A DNA stretch of 64,000 nt, from contig NZ_SMRO01000001.1 of the NCBI RefSeq assembly GCF_004359985.1, positions 2,419,698 through 2,483,697 of the forward strand, written 5' to 3'. The notes below the pieces were generated by a model. The model was not told the origin of the DNA, did no database searches, and saw only the letters and a program-made list of their open reading frames with translations. The DNA comes from Paraburkholderia flava (lineage in GTDB: Bacteria; Pseudomonadota; Gammaproteobacteria; Burkholderiales; Burkholderiaceae). The translations under genes were made by a program, and so were the position numbers. Below are positions 55,100 to 63,689 of the stretch, piece after piece. Every line of letters begins with the position of its first letter. Positions within the stretch are counted from its first letter, which is position 1.

Positions 55100-58000
55100 T
55101 CAGCGGCTTTCGATTCCTGCGGTACAGCGGGCGATTGCTGCTTCGACGAGCGTTTCTGTTGCCGAGAGTGCATCGTCGCGCTCGGCGGCGCTCGCGGTAC
55201 CGTAACGCTGTTCGAGGGCCCGCAGGGTGCGGCCCAACTCTTCTTCGCCGACGATCAGCAGCGCCCCAGCCATCTTGTGCAGGACGCGCATGAGTCTCGT
55301 TGTGTCCGCTGCGGCGTGCGCGGCACGCACGGCGGCCCAGTCGGTCGACAGACTGGTGGCGAGCAGGCGGGCCACCTCCTGATCTGGCGGAGGCGCGTGA
55401 CGCGTGCGTGCGCTTGCCGGGTCGTCAGGAAAACAGCGGTTGATCGCTGCGCACAACGCTACCATCGACGATGGCTTGATCAGTACGTCGGCAATGCGGT
55501 GCCGGTATCCGCGAACCGACTCTTCCCAGCCGATGTCCGCCGTGGTCAGGATGACCGGCGTGTCGAGCGCGACAGTCGCGAGTGCTTCGGCGAACAGGCG
55601 CTCGTCCGCCTGCGGCATGCTGAGGTCGGTGAGGATCAGATCGTAGTCCTCGTTCATCACGTGGTTCATCCCTTCGTCGCCGTCGGCGGCCACGTCGACG
55701 CGGTCGATGCCGAGCGCCGCCAGCTGGCTGACCAGCACGTGCCGGCAGACGGTATCGTCATCGGCGACCAGCACGCGGATCGCGCGCAGATCGTTGCGTA
55801 CCGATGCGAGGCTCGGCGTCTCGATGTGCGCGAGTGCGTCGTCTGCGTCACCGGCAATCGCGTTCCACGCGACGCGCGTCGCGTCGAACGCATACGCGGA
55901 CACGATGTACGCGCCGCTGGCGACGATTTGCGGATGCAGCGGCCCATCGTCGGCGACGACGAGATGGACATCCGGCATCGCAGCCTCGGACGGCACATGG
56001 CTCGCGACGAGCACGCGCAGTGCGCCGCGCGTCTCTGCGGCTGCCGCGAGCGCATCGGCTGCGGGGATCACCTGAACCGGCCATCCGGCTGCGCCGAGCA
56101 CGTCGACGAGATCGTTCGGACAATCCGCGCGATCGAGCACGACGACCGCTCGACGGCCATGCGATGCGGGCCAGTCGTACGGTGTGTCGGGCGTGCCGCT
56201 CCACGCGAGCGGAATATGCAGCGAAAAGGTGCTGCCCACGCCGGGTGTGCTGCGTACGTGGATCTCGCCGCCCAGCAGATCGCAGATTCGCTTGCACAGC
56301 GCGAGTCCGAGTCCGGTGCCGCGCAGCATGCCCGTGCGCGACGACGACGGGCTCTGTACGAACGGGTCGAAAATGCTCGCGAGGTCGCGCGACGCGATTC
56401 CCAGGCCCGTATCCGACACGTCGATCTCGACGCAGTCGCGGCTGTCCGGCATGCGCGCGCGGCGGCACGACACGCTGATCCGGCCTCGCGGCGTGAACTT
56501 GAGCGCGTTGTGCAGCAGGTTCAGCACGACCTGCCGCATCAGGCGTTCGTCGCCGAATGCGCGTGCGCCGTCGTCCGCTACCGAATAGTTGATGCGCACG
56601 CCCTGCGCGGTAGCCAGCGGCAGCGACGACAGCACGACTTCTTCGACGAGCGTGCGCAGACTGAAGAGTGTCGAACGAGGTTGAAACAGTTGCGCGTCGA
56701 TCTTCGAGAAATCGAGCGCGTTGTCGAGCAGCGTCAACAGCGAACCAAACGATTGCCGTACGACGCTCACGCGTTCGCGCTGCCGGAAATCCGCCGACGC
56801 GTGCGCGAGCAGTTCGAGGTTGGACAGCGCGCCATGCAGCGGCGTGCGGATCTCGTGGCTCATGATCGCCAGAAAATCGCTCTTCGCGCGGTTCGCTTCC
56901 TCGGCGGTGGTCTTTGCCTCGTTCAGCAGCGCTTCGGTCTGACGGCGTGCCGTCATGTCGTAGATCGCCAGCAGCAGGATTTCGGTGCCCGCGTAGAGCG
57001 TCGAACGCAGCGCGAATTCGTAATGCCGGGGTTCGCCGGCGCGCACAATTTCCATTTCGACGACCAGTACCGGGTGCGTGGCGAAATCGTGTCGGTCGAG
57101 ACGGTTGGAGAGCGTCGTGAGAATCGCGTCGCGATCGGTTGCGAGCAGCTCGCGGGACTGGGCGTTCACCAGCACGAAGTCGCGGGTCTCGCGCCTGAGC
57201 GCGGCGAAGCCGATCGGCAGCGACTCCACCATGGCCTGCTGGAATATTGCGCTTTCGCGGCCGCTTCTCGAGCGGCGTTTGATCGGCGCCAGCACGCGCC
57301 GGTTGAACACCACGATCATCGACCAGACGCACACGAGCAGCGCGGCTAACGGCAGGAGTTCGGTCAGGCCTTCGCGCCACATGCCAGCCGCGATCTTCGC
57401 CGTGCTTAGCGGATAGACCCAGGTCCAGCGCTGTCCGGGGAAAGCACGCGTCAGATAGAGCGTCGTTCCGATCCAGGTTGTGCGCAACCGGGCAGGGTCG
57501 TGCGACGCAACGGCTTCCAGCGTCGCGTGCTGGTCCGGCTCGCGCGCGAGATGCCCCGAGAAATCGACGATCCCGTTGGGATACACCAGTGCAAGCGTAC
57601 CCAGCGTCTGCGCAGGAACTTTTGCGGCAAGCAGCGTGTTCAGCGGTACCGAGCGAACGAGGATGGCTTTTTCTTCGTGAGGCAGGCGAAGCAGCCTCGT
57701 ATAGTCCAGTTGATACTGGCGGATGGCCGGGTCGAAACGTGGCTCGATCCACAAACCGTGTTCGACGCTGCGTCCGCTGCGCTGCCACTCGACAAGCGCC
57801 TGGCGGATGCGTTCGGTGCGATCCTCGATGCGCGCGTCCGCACGATAGTCCGTCGGCCGATGCTGGTTTGTCAATTCGGCCAGATATCGGCCGGCAGGAT
57901 CGACGAGCGACACGGGGATCGGCGTGCAGAACCCGCACGTGTGCAACATCCACTTCCAGACACTGCGCGACGTTTCCGACGCACATGGCAGATTCGCGAG

Positions 58001-58396
58001 ATCGCCTGCATGGGCCGACACGTAGATGTCCATCGAGCAATCGGCCGGCGTGACTGCCTGCATCGGCTCCCCGGCATGGGCGTCGAGCCGGTGTCGTTGG
58101 TCCTGTTCTTCGAGTGCGCCGTAGAGATCGGCGACCCGCGAGATGCCGCTTCCGATCCGCAGCAATTCGGCGTCGACCGCGTCGATCTGCGCATCGAATT
58201 CCACGATCTGGCGTGCCGCATAGTCGTCGACTTCGATGACGACCATCGTGTATGCAGTGCCGAGAATCGCGACCGTCAGCAACGCGCCGCCGGCGTACAG
58301 GATCGTCGTCGCATAGCCCTCGGAATCGCGCCTGCGTAGACGCGACACGATAGCGTCCAGTGGTCTCCAGAAGAATCGCTTCATCCGCATCCGCAC
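55100..58396 (-). CDS. RcsC-like hybrid sensor kinase with receiver and HPt domains
   Basis: 1098 residues from a GTG at 58396, chosen because AGGAGG lies 8 bases upstream; ATGs at 58390 and 58453 are alternatives. TM1 at residues 29-52, a periplasmic part with four Cys (CSMDIYV, LPCASE, HTCGFC), TM2 near 343-366, a PAS-like linker, HisKA with His514 (MSHEIRTPL), HATPase (HNALKFTPRG, DTGLGIASRD, GTGLGLALC), a degenerate receiver-like part resembling RcsC ABL, an intact receiver with Asp924 (LILTDLSMP) and a C-terminal HPt with His1040 (VLHKMAGALLIVG). Thus the RcsC and RcsD roles are joined in one protein. 37 bp downstream of its response regulator. Confidence 0.85.
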   Translation of the reverse strand: MRMRMKRFFWRPLDAIVSRLRRRDSEGYATTILYAGGALLTVAILGTAYTMVVIEVDDYAARQIVEFDAQIDAVDAELLRIGSGISRVADLYGALEEQDQRHRLDAHAGEPMQAVTPADCSMDIYVSAHAGDLANLPCASETSRSVWKWMLHTCGFCTPIPVSLVDPAGRYLAELTNQHRPTDYRADARIEDRTERIRQALVEWQRSGRSVEHGLWIEPRFDPAIRQYQLDYTRLLRLPHEEKAILVRSVPLNTLLAAKVPAQTLGTLALVYPNGIVDFSGHLAREPDQHATLEAVASHDPARLRTTWIGTTLYLTRAFPGQRWTWVYPLSTAKIAAGMWREGLTELLPLAALLVCVWSMIVVFNRRVLAPIKRRSRSGRESAIFQQAMVESLPIGFAALRRETRDFVLVNAQSRELLATDRDAILTTLSNRLDRHDFATHPVLVVEMEIVRAGEPRHYEFALRSTLYAGTEILLLAIYDMTARRQTEALLNEAKTTAEEANRAKSDFLAIMSHEIRTPLHGALSNLELLAHASADFRQRERVSVVRQSFGSLLTLLDNALDFSKIDAQLFQPRSTLFSLRTLVEEVVLSSLPLATAQGVRINYSVADDGARAFGDERLMRQVVLNLLHNALKFTPRGRISVSCRRARMPDSRDCVEIDVSDTGLGIASRDLASIFDPFVQSPSSSRTGMLRGTGLGLALCKRICDLLGGEIHVRSTPGVGSTFSLHIPLAWSGTPDTPYDWPASHGRRAVVVLDRADCPNDLVDVLGAAGWPVQVIPAADALAAAAETRGALRVLVASHVPSEAAMPDVHLVVADDGPLHPQIVASGAYIVSAYAFDATRVAWNAIAGDADDALAHIETPSLASVRNDLRAIRVLVADDDTVCRHVLVSQLAALGIDRVDVAADGDEGMNHVMNEDYDLILTDLSMPQADERLFAEALATVALDTPVILTTADIGWEESVRGYRHRIADVLIKPSSMVALCAAINRCFPDDPASARTRHAPPPDQEVARLLATSLSTDWAAVRAAHAAADTTRLMRVLHKMAGALLIVGEEELGRTLRALEQRYGTASAAERDDALSATETLVEAAIARCTAGIESR

Positions 58397-58433
58397 GGCC
58401 GTCTCCTCCTTCGATATCGCGTCGCGCCGGCAG

Positions 58434-59150
58434 TCAGCGTTCGTCACCCTCAAGCATGCGGAAACGCGTGCCGAGTTCGATGTCGTTACGCGCGCCCAGT
58501 TTTTCCATCGCGCGTATTTTCTGCGTGCTGACGGTCTTGATGCTGCGATGCGTTTCGCGCGCGATGTCGGACACGCTCATCCCTTTGACGAGACGGCGCA
58601 CGACCTCGAACTCCCGCTTCGTCAGCGCCTGACTGATCGCCGTTTCGGTGCCCGACGCGGCCGTGCCGTTCGGCGGCCGGCTGATCAGGTGATTGACGAG
58701 CGTCCCGGAGATTTCCGGGTCCAGGTACACGCTGCCGGAGTGGACCGTGCGCACCGCGACGGGCAGCGTTTCCAGCGTGCGGCTGGATTTGCCGATGAAT
58801 CCGGCGACCCCGAGCGACAGCACGTGCTGGACGAGCAGCAGATCCTCGTGCACGGTGAGCAGGATGATGCGTAGCTTCGGGAAGTGCTTCAGCAGCCGCT
58901 CCATCAAGCGCATGCCGTCCTGCGCGCCGTCGCTGTCGAACGTGAAGTCGCACACGAGCACGTCGCATGGGTGCTTTTCCAGCGTACGCATCAGCGACTC
59001 GACGTCCCCCGCCGTCGCCACGACGCTGATGTCGTCGACGTTCTCCAGCATCTTTCTGATGCCGGCCACGACGACCGGATGGTCGTCTGCGATGACGACG
59101 TCGATCGTCTGCGGAGGGCTGTTTTTCGTCGTTAACATGATCCGGTCCAT
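58434..59150 (-). CDS. RcsB-like response regulator (NarL/LuxR type)
   Basis: 238 residues from ATG at 59150; ATG at 59138 is an alternative and 59270 seems too early. Receiver: VVIADDHPVVVAGIRKML, phospho-Asp in DVLVCDFTFDSDG, and Lys in FIGKSS. The C-terminal helix-turn-helix (HRSIKTVSTQKIRAMEKLG then ARNDIEL) closely follows enterobacterial RcsB (RSIKTISSQKKSAMMKLG then NDIAL), much more than BvgA. So it should bind RcsB-like sites. Paired with the hybrid kinase downstream. Confidence 0.88.
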   Translation of the reverse strand: MDRIMLTTKNSPPQTIDVVIADDHPVVVAGIRKMLENVDDISVVATAGDVESLMRTLEKHPCDVLVCDFTFDSDGAQDGMRLMERLLKHFPKLRIILLTVHEDLLLVQHVLSLGVAGFIGKSSRTLETLPVAVRTVHSGSVYLDPEISGTLVNHLISRPPNGTAASGTETAISQALTKREFEVVRRLVKGMSVSDIARETHRSIKTVSTQKIRAMEKLGARNDIELGTRFRMLEGDER

Positions 59151-59654
59151 CTCGATCCATTCGTCGTTATTCGTGCCGTGACGCGCCACGCGGATTTCTG
59201 CGCTGATTGTCGCGTCCGGAAATCGCGTGGGTGGCGCATCCGCTGCACATGTTTCCGTGCACTGCAGCATGAGGGTTCGTCAGACTTAAAGGGCATGCCT
59301 GGTAATCCTCCCATTTTGTACGGAATATTACTCGTTACTTTTGCGCTTTTCTTTCCCTGATCACGACTAAAGTCGCACAGCGCAACGCGTAAATGCCAGT
59401 TGACTTTTCATGAGCATTCTTTCGATTCGACTATAGGCCCGGGCAGGGCTTGCGAGGCAGGTCCGTGCCGGCGGGCGCCCGACCGCGGACGCCCGTTCGC
59501 GTAGCGATCGATTTTTCGACGTTTAGCCGGTGCCGCTAAACGCGGGATGTCGACGACCCGTTTCCCGAAATGCGGCAGGTAAATTTACGCTTCGACGTAT
59601 CGGATTCTCTTCGAAAAGTAAAAGGCCATGAATAGGATTGCACCTACGGTGCGG

Positions 59655-59668
59655 TGAGAAAATTCCTA
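59655..59668. promoter_or_regulatory. RcsB-like box, imperfect
   Basis: TGAGAAAATTCCTA matches the RcsAB box TAAGAATATTCCTA at 12 of 14 positions. It lies between the response-regulator gene (505 bp) and the H-NS-type gene (509 bp). Confidence 0.45.
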
Positions 59669-59856
59669 TAAACGCCGTAGCTGTCAGAGATGCGCATTTT
59701 CCTCGCGGATATCTGCGCCGTGGGGCAGATTTTTTGATGGTGTGATGAAGCTCGCCCGCCTGCCTGTCCACCGTTCCTGTAGCGATCCCAACGGATCCGC
59801 ATCGTTCTCCCGCCCCCTGTTTGTCTCAGATCCGATAGCGGGAAACGCTACGTTTT

Positions 59857-59870
59857 TAGGATTATTCCTA
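59857..59870. promoter_or_regulatory. RcsB-like box upstream of H-NS-type gene
   Basis: TAGGATTATTCCTA is a perfect inverted repeat (TAGGA-TTAT-TCCTA) and matches the RcsAB consensus at 12 of 14 positions. It is 307 bp upstream of the H-NS-type gene, allowing a long leader. Confidence 0.58.
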
Positions 59871-60163
59871 CTCCTTTTTCGGACTCCGCTGATTTAACAA
59901 ACCATCGATATCGCCGAGCATGAGATCCCTGACATTTGATGAGCGATATCGCTGACGAAAGGCGGCTCTCGAATGAGATTCGAATTAAATCACGCAGCAA
60001 TATGGGTCGCGATGCTTCCGGCTGGAGGCGAGGTTGCGACGTCCTTTTAACGTGGGCTGACAGTGCGGACAGACTCCGGGCAACGGCAAGACGCCGCTGC
60101 GACGCGACTCGCCGCAGGAAGCCGTTCATGGCTCAACGCCGGCGGGCAAGCAAGGGGAAGGTG

Positions 60164-60559
60164 ATGGACAACTATCAGATTCTTGTGAGGCAGCAACGTG
60201 AACTCGAAGAAAAGGTTTTGTCCGCGCGCAAGCGCGAAATCGGACATGCGATCGCAGCGATCGCACGGACGGCGGCGCTCTACGGCATCACGATCGACGA
60301 AATCCGTAAAGCACTTCCAAAGCAGATGAAGACGGGACCGCGGGGCAAATACGTGCCGAAGTATATCGATCCGCAAACAGGGCGAACCTGGTCTGGGCGA
60401 GGACGGCCGCCGAAGTGGCTCGCCGACAAGAACGCCGACGATCTTCTGCTGGCGACCTCGGTGAACCCGCTTGATCGTTCCAGTGCGGAGCAACCGTCGG
60501 CCGATCAACGCAATCCTGTCCAGCAGCGGGACCTCCAGGAGCAGATGCGATTGCCGTGA
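60164..60559 (+). CDS. H-NS-family nucleoid protein
   Basis: 131 residues from the ATG at 60164 (GGGGAAGG upstream); in-frame ATGs further up give only Arg-rich, non-conserved sequence. N-terminal coiled coil (LVRQQRELEEKVLSARKREI), then the C-terminal DNA-binding motif KYIDPQTGRTWSGRGRPPKWL typical of burkholderial and Bordetella H-NS/BpH3-like proteins. Silences AT-rich DNA. It lies near RcsB-like boxes and may link that system to global silencing. Confidence 0.88.
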   Translation: MDNYQILVRQQRELEEKVLSARKREIGHAIAAIARTAALYGITIDEIRKALPKQMKTGPRGKYVPKYIDPQTGRTWSGRGRPPKWLADKNADDLLLATSVNPLDRSSAEQPSADQRNPVQQRDLQEQMRLP

Positions 60560-60750
60560 CGGACGGCGAAACGCGAGCGCTCGCTTTCGTGCCGGATCTT
60601 GCCCGAGCGGTGACGGGGAACGTCCAGCCCAGCCAGTGCGTGCAGCGAGCCTCGACGAATGACTGGCTGCCTGATTGCCTATGGTTTTCAGCCTGCGGAA
60701 AAAATAAACACTGGCTGGAGTTTTTAGAGAAACGTATTTAAGGAATGCAC

Positions 60751-62181
60751 ATGAAAAGCGGCACGGAATGGATCTGGAGATCGCGTCAAGCAGTCGAAGT
60801 CAGGGATAACCGGTCCCGATTTGCGCTGACGGCAATTGCCGCAGTGATGCTACTCGTGCTCGTGGCTTGCGGTGACGGAGCATCGCCTTCTGTACCGAAC
60901 ACAAGCAGGCATGGAGGCGGCGACAGGTCGCTCAAAGAAGCGCATACGATCGGCGGAAGCATTAACGGGTTGAGCGCTTCCGGGCTCGTCCTGCTGGACA
61001 ACGGCGCAGACATGCTGCGCGTCGCAAAGGATGCGACGAAGTTCATCTTCGCCATGCCGCTTGCCCCCGGTTCGTCGTACGACGTCAGCATCGGTGACCA
61101 TCCGTACGGACAGTACTGTTCGGTGAGCAGCCATAGCGGCGTGGCGGCGGTCGATATTACTTCCGTCGCGGTTAATTGCGGAGACTGGGATTCGGCTCAT
61201 GCGATGGTCATCACGGTGGCCGGTAGCGCGACGGCCGGAAATATCGATGGTGCAGGGGCGACCGCACTTTTTAACCTTCCCTTTGACATAGCGGTAGATG
61301 CGAGCGGCAACGCGTACGTGACGGATTCAGGAAATTATCAGATTCGCAAGATTTCACCTGCCGGTGTGGTGTCGACCCTGGCGGGCAGTGGGACGAAAGG
61401 GAGCGCGGACGGTATCGGCGGGGCCGCTTCTTTCGACGCTCTGAACGGCGTCGCCGTGGACGCTATCGGCAACGTCTACGTGACGGACGGCAACAAGATT
61501 CGCCGGATCTCTTCTAGCGGCGTGGTGTCCACTCTGGCAGGCGGCGCGACGTCCGGAAATGCGGACGGTATGGGGGCACAGGCGTCGTTCAATACCCCGC
61601 TCAAGCTTGCCGTGGACAGAAGCGGGAATGTCTATGTGGCAGATACCGCGAACGACGCGATTCGCAAGCTCTCGCCCGCTGGTGTGGTATCGACTTTCGC
61701 AACTGGCGTGACAGCTGGAAGAGCTGACGGCATCGGCGAGGCTGCGCCGTTTCATGGTCCGCTTGGTATCGTCGTGGACATGGACGGCAACGTTTACGTG
61801 GGGGATAACAAGAACCACCGGATTCGTAAGATCACCCCCGCTGGCGTGGTTTCCACCTTCACGGGCAGTGGGACGACCGGGTCGGGTGCCGGCACAGGTG
61901 CGGCTTCGTTTCCCTTTCCGCTGGGTCTTGCCATCGACGCTGCCGGGAACGTCTATGTGGCAGATGGCGGGTTGATGTACAGGAACGTCGTCCGGAAGAT
62001 TACGTCCTCAGGCGTGGTGTCCACCCTTGCGGGCGGTGGTGCGACAGCGCCGAATGCCGATGGCGTCGGAACACATGCGTCGTTCAAAGGCCCAACTGGT
62101 CTGGCAGTGGACGCGAAGGGCAACGTGTATGTGGCAGATGCGTTGAATAACGAAATCCGCAAAATCACCCGTACCAGGTAA
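60751..62181 (+). CDS. NHL-repeat lipoprotein
   Basis: 476 residues. The ATG at 60751 has AAGGA at proper distance; an ATG 6 bases earlier is too close. A long n-region and hydrophobic stretch end in the lipobox VLVACGDG. After a linker with two Cys, six NHL-type propeller repeats follow (pattern GNVYVADxxNxxIRKIxxxGVVSTLAG, about 54 residues apart). Likely an outer-membrane or periplasmic beta-propeller for protein or glycan binding. Function not known. Confidence 0.87.
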   Translation: MKSGTEWIWRSRQAVEVRDNRSRFALTAIAAVMLLVLVACGDGASPSVPNTSRHGGGDRSLKEAHTIGGSINGLSASGLVLLDNGADMLRVAKDATKFIFAMPLAPGSSYDVSIGDHPYGQYCSVSSHSGVAAVDITSVAVNCGDWDSAHAMVITVAGSATAGNIDGAGATALFNLPFDIAVDASGNAYVTDSGNYQIRKISPAGVVSTLAGSGTKGSADGIGGAASFDALNGVAVDAIGNVYVTDGNKIRRISSSGVVSTLAGGATSGNADGMGAQASFNTPLKLAVDRSGNVYVADTANDAIRKLSPAGVVSTFATGVTAGRADGIGEAAPFHGPLGIVVDMDGNVYVGDNKNHRIRKITPAGVVSTFTGSGTTGSGAGTGAASFPFPLGLAIDAAGNVYVADGGLMYRNVVRKITSSGVVSTLAGGGATAPNADGVGTHASFKGPTGLAVDAKGNVYVADALNNEIRKITRTR

Positions 62182-62201
62182 CCATCGAGATGGCGGCATT
62201 G

Positions 62202-62246
62202 GAGCGCTGGGGCATGTGAACGATTGCATGCCCCAGCGCTCTTTTT
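62202..62246 (+). terminator. rho-independent terminator after NHL lipoprotein
   Basis: A 15-bp stem, GAGCGCTGGGGCATG / CATGCCCCAGCGCTC, with a 10-base loop is followed by TTTTT. It is 20 bp after the stop. A short open frame at 62224-62406 overlaps it and is not taken as a gene. Confidence 0.88.
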
Positions 62247-62423
62247 CGTTGACGTCGATGAATGCGCGGAAGCGATGGTTCGTCGCTTCGCGGTTACGTC
62301 ATGCGTGTCGACAACATGGATCGACGCGATGACCCGCGAAGATAGAAGTACGACCTGGGGATGGCACGGACGCATGCGTAACCGGCTGAGCTGCCGTTTG
62401 AAGTAACGCGGTCGGAACAGCCA

Positions 62424-63278
62424 TCACCTGTCGTCAAGAATTTCCGCCAGCGTCTGTCTCGGGCGGCTCAAAAAATATCCCTGCACGTGAACGTGCGGAT
62501 GTTTCGAAACGAGCCCGAACTGCTCTTCGGTCTCAACGCCTTCCACGACGATTCGGGTCTGCAGTTTCCCTAGCAGTGCGAGCATCGCTTCCAGAATCGT
62601 GCACGCCCGCCCGGACTCCGGAAATACGCGCATCAACTCGCCTGACAGCTTGATCGTCTCGACCTGCGCGGAGACGAGTGTTAGCAGCGACGAATACCCC
62701 GAGCCGAAATCGTCGATGGCGAGATGCATGCCACGTTGTCGAAGCGGTTCCGTCACGGATGGCAGGCTGAGTATCTGCGACGCATCGCTGGTTTCAACAA
62801 CTTCCAGTTCGAGCACCGACAGATCGATGTCGTGTCGCCGCGCAATTTCATCGAGGCGTTTCGGCAATTGCTCGTCGAGCAACTGAAACGGCTGGAGATT
62901 CACGGCAACGCGCGGGATATCCGTTTTGCGGGGCAACGCGGCCAGTTGCCGGAACGCTTCCTCGACGACGAAATAAAAAATTCGCTGTGCGATATCGACA
63001 TTTTCCAGGGCTTGAGCGAAGCAGCCGGGAAGCAATAGACCGCATTCGGGATGCTGCCATCGAATCAGACATTCGACCGCGCTTAGTTTGCGGCTACCTG
63101 CATGAACGATGGGCTGAAAAGCCACCGTGAATTCGCGATCGATTATGCCGCGACGAATCCGACGCACAACGTCGGCGTCATCGCTATCGTGACTGTTGCC
63201 ATAGGTGAATCTCGATGGGTGAGGAGGGAAGTTTTCCGTCGGAGTCTCCCGCGCCGAGAGTGCTTCGCTGTGCTGCAA
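62424..63278 (-). CDS. EAL-domain c-di-GMP phosphodiesterase
   Basis: 284 residues, stand-alone EAL domain. The EAL motif reads ECLIR, with Glu kept; Asn in VAVNLQP, Glu in ELEVVET, Asp-Asp in AIDDFGSGYSSL, Lys in IKLSGEL and VVEGVETEEQ are present, so catalysis is plausible. The start is uncertain: TTG at 63278 is the furthest in-frame start, with GTG codons inside. No sensory or membrane domain. An RcsB-like box lies 104 bp upstream. Confidence 0.83.
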   Translation of the reverse strand: MQHSEALSARETPTENFPPHPSRFTYGNSHDSDDADVVRRIRRGIIDREFTVAFQPIVHAGSRKLSAVECLIRWQHPECGLLLPGCFAQALENVDIAQRIFYFVVEEAFRQLAALPRKTDIPRVAVNLQPFQLLDEQLPKRLDEIARRHDIDLSVLELEVVETSDASQILSLPSVTEPLRQRGMHLAIDDFGSGYSSLLTLVSAQVETIKLSGELMRVFPESGRACTILEAMLALLGKLQTRIVVEGVETEEQFGLVSKHPHVHVQGYFLSRPRQTLAEILDDR

Positions 63279-63381
63279 TTTAAATCTCTATTGAATTGTT
63301 TGGAAAATGGTTAAGCGCTGCTGAATAAATTAACACATGCCCATCGCTATCCGTTGTACCCATCGATCATTCGCCAATAAA

Positions 63382-63395
63382 TAAGATTATTCCTA
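63382..63395. promoter_or_regulatory. RcsB-like box in EAL divergent promoter
   Basis: TAAGATTATTCCTA differs from the enterobacterial RcsAB box TAAGAATATTCCTA at one position. It lies 104 bp upstream of the EAL gene and 295 bp upstream of the repeat-bearing secreted-protein gene. The rest of the 411-bp gap holds no gene. Confidence 0.68.
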
Positions 63396-63689
63396 CAAGA
63401 GACTAGGAGCTATCCAATTTCGGTCCCTGTCTCATATTGAGAAAATCCTTAACAGGCCTGATGAAGATCGATTGACAAATTGCGCGACAGGCGCGGCTTG
63501 GTTCGACGAATCGAATGGCTTATCCAAAGGGTTTCCACCTGCGTTCCCCTCATACAACTGGCGCAAGCCATGCGGGGACGCGCTTGCCGCGGCAACTCTA
63601 CGTTGACACAGCGTGTGAATTTTCAGACTCACGGGATATTCGCGTCAGACAGACCGCGGCAATCATTATTGAAATAGGGGAAACAGAAA

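Larger units (their letters stand above)
59151..60163. other. 1-kb AT-rich intergenic region with RcsB-like sites
   Basis: No convincing gene is seen between the response regulator and the H-NS-type gene. Small open frames on both strands (for example 59523-59771 and 59848-60129, minus) lack ribosome sites and family features. The region is less GC-rich than the surrounding genes. It has a hairpin at 59521-59541 (GTTTAGC / GCTAAAC), two RcsB-like boxes and a weaker GGAATATT match at 59319-59332. Confidence 0.6.

Noticed and set aside
55277..57349. 690-codon open frame on the plus strand inside the kinase gene
   Set aside because: It runs antisense to a kinase with intact motifs in every domain, is extremely Arg/Ala-rich and has no family features. 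Such long shadow frames are common in GC-rich DNA.
59848..60129. 93-codon minus-strand frame over an RcsB-like box
   Set aside because: No ribosome site, Arg/Ser-rich, covers an AT-rich regulatory region and has no recognisable features.
59936..60163. N-terminal extension of the H-NS-type protein
   Set aside because: The extra 76 residues are Arg-rich and unlike any H-NS N-terminus, while a good ribosome site precedes the ATG at 60164.
62224..62406. 60-codon plus-strand frame after the NHL lipoprotein
   Set aside because: Starts inside the terminator hairpin and has no ribosome site or family features.
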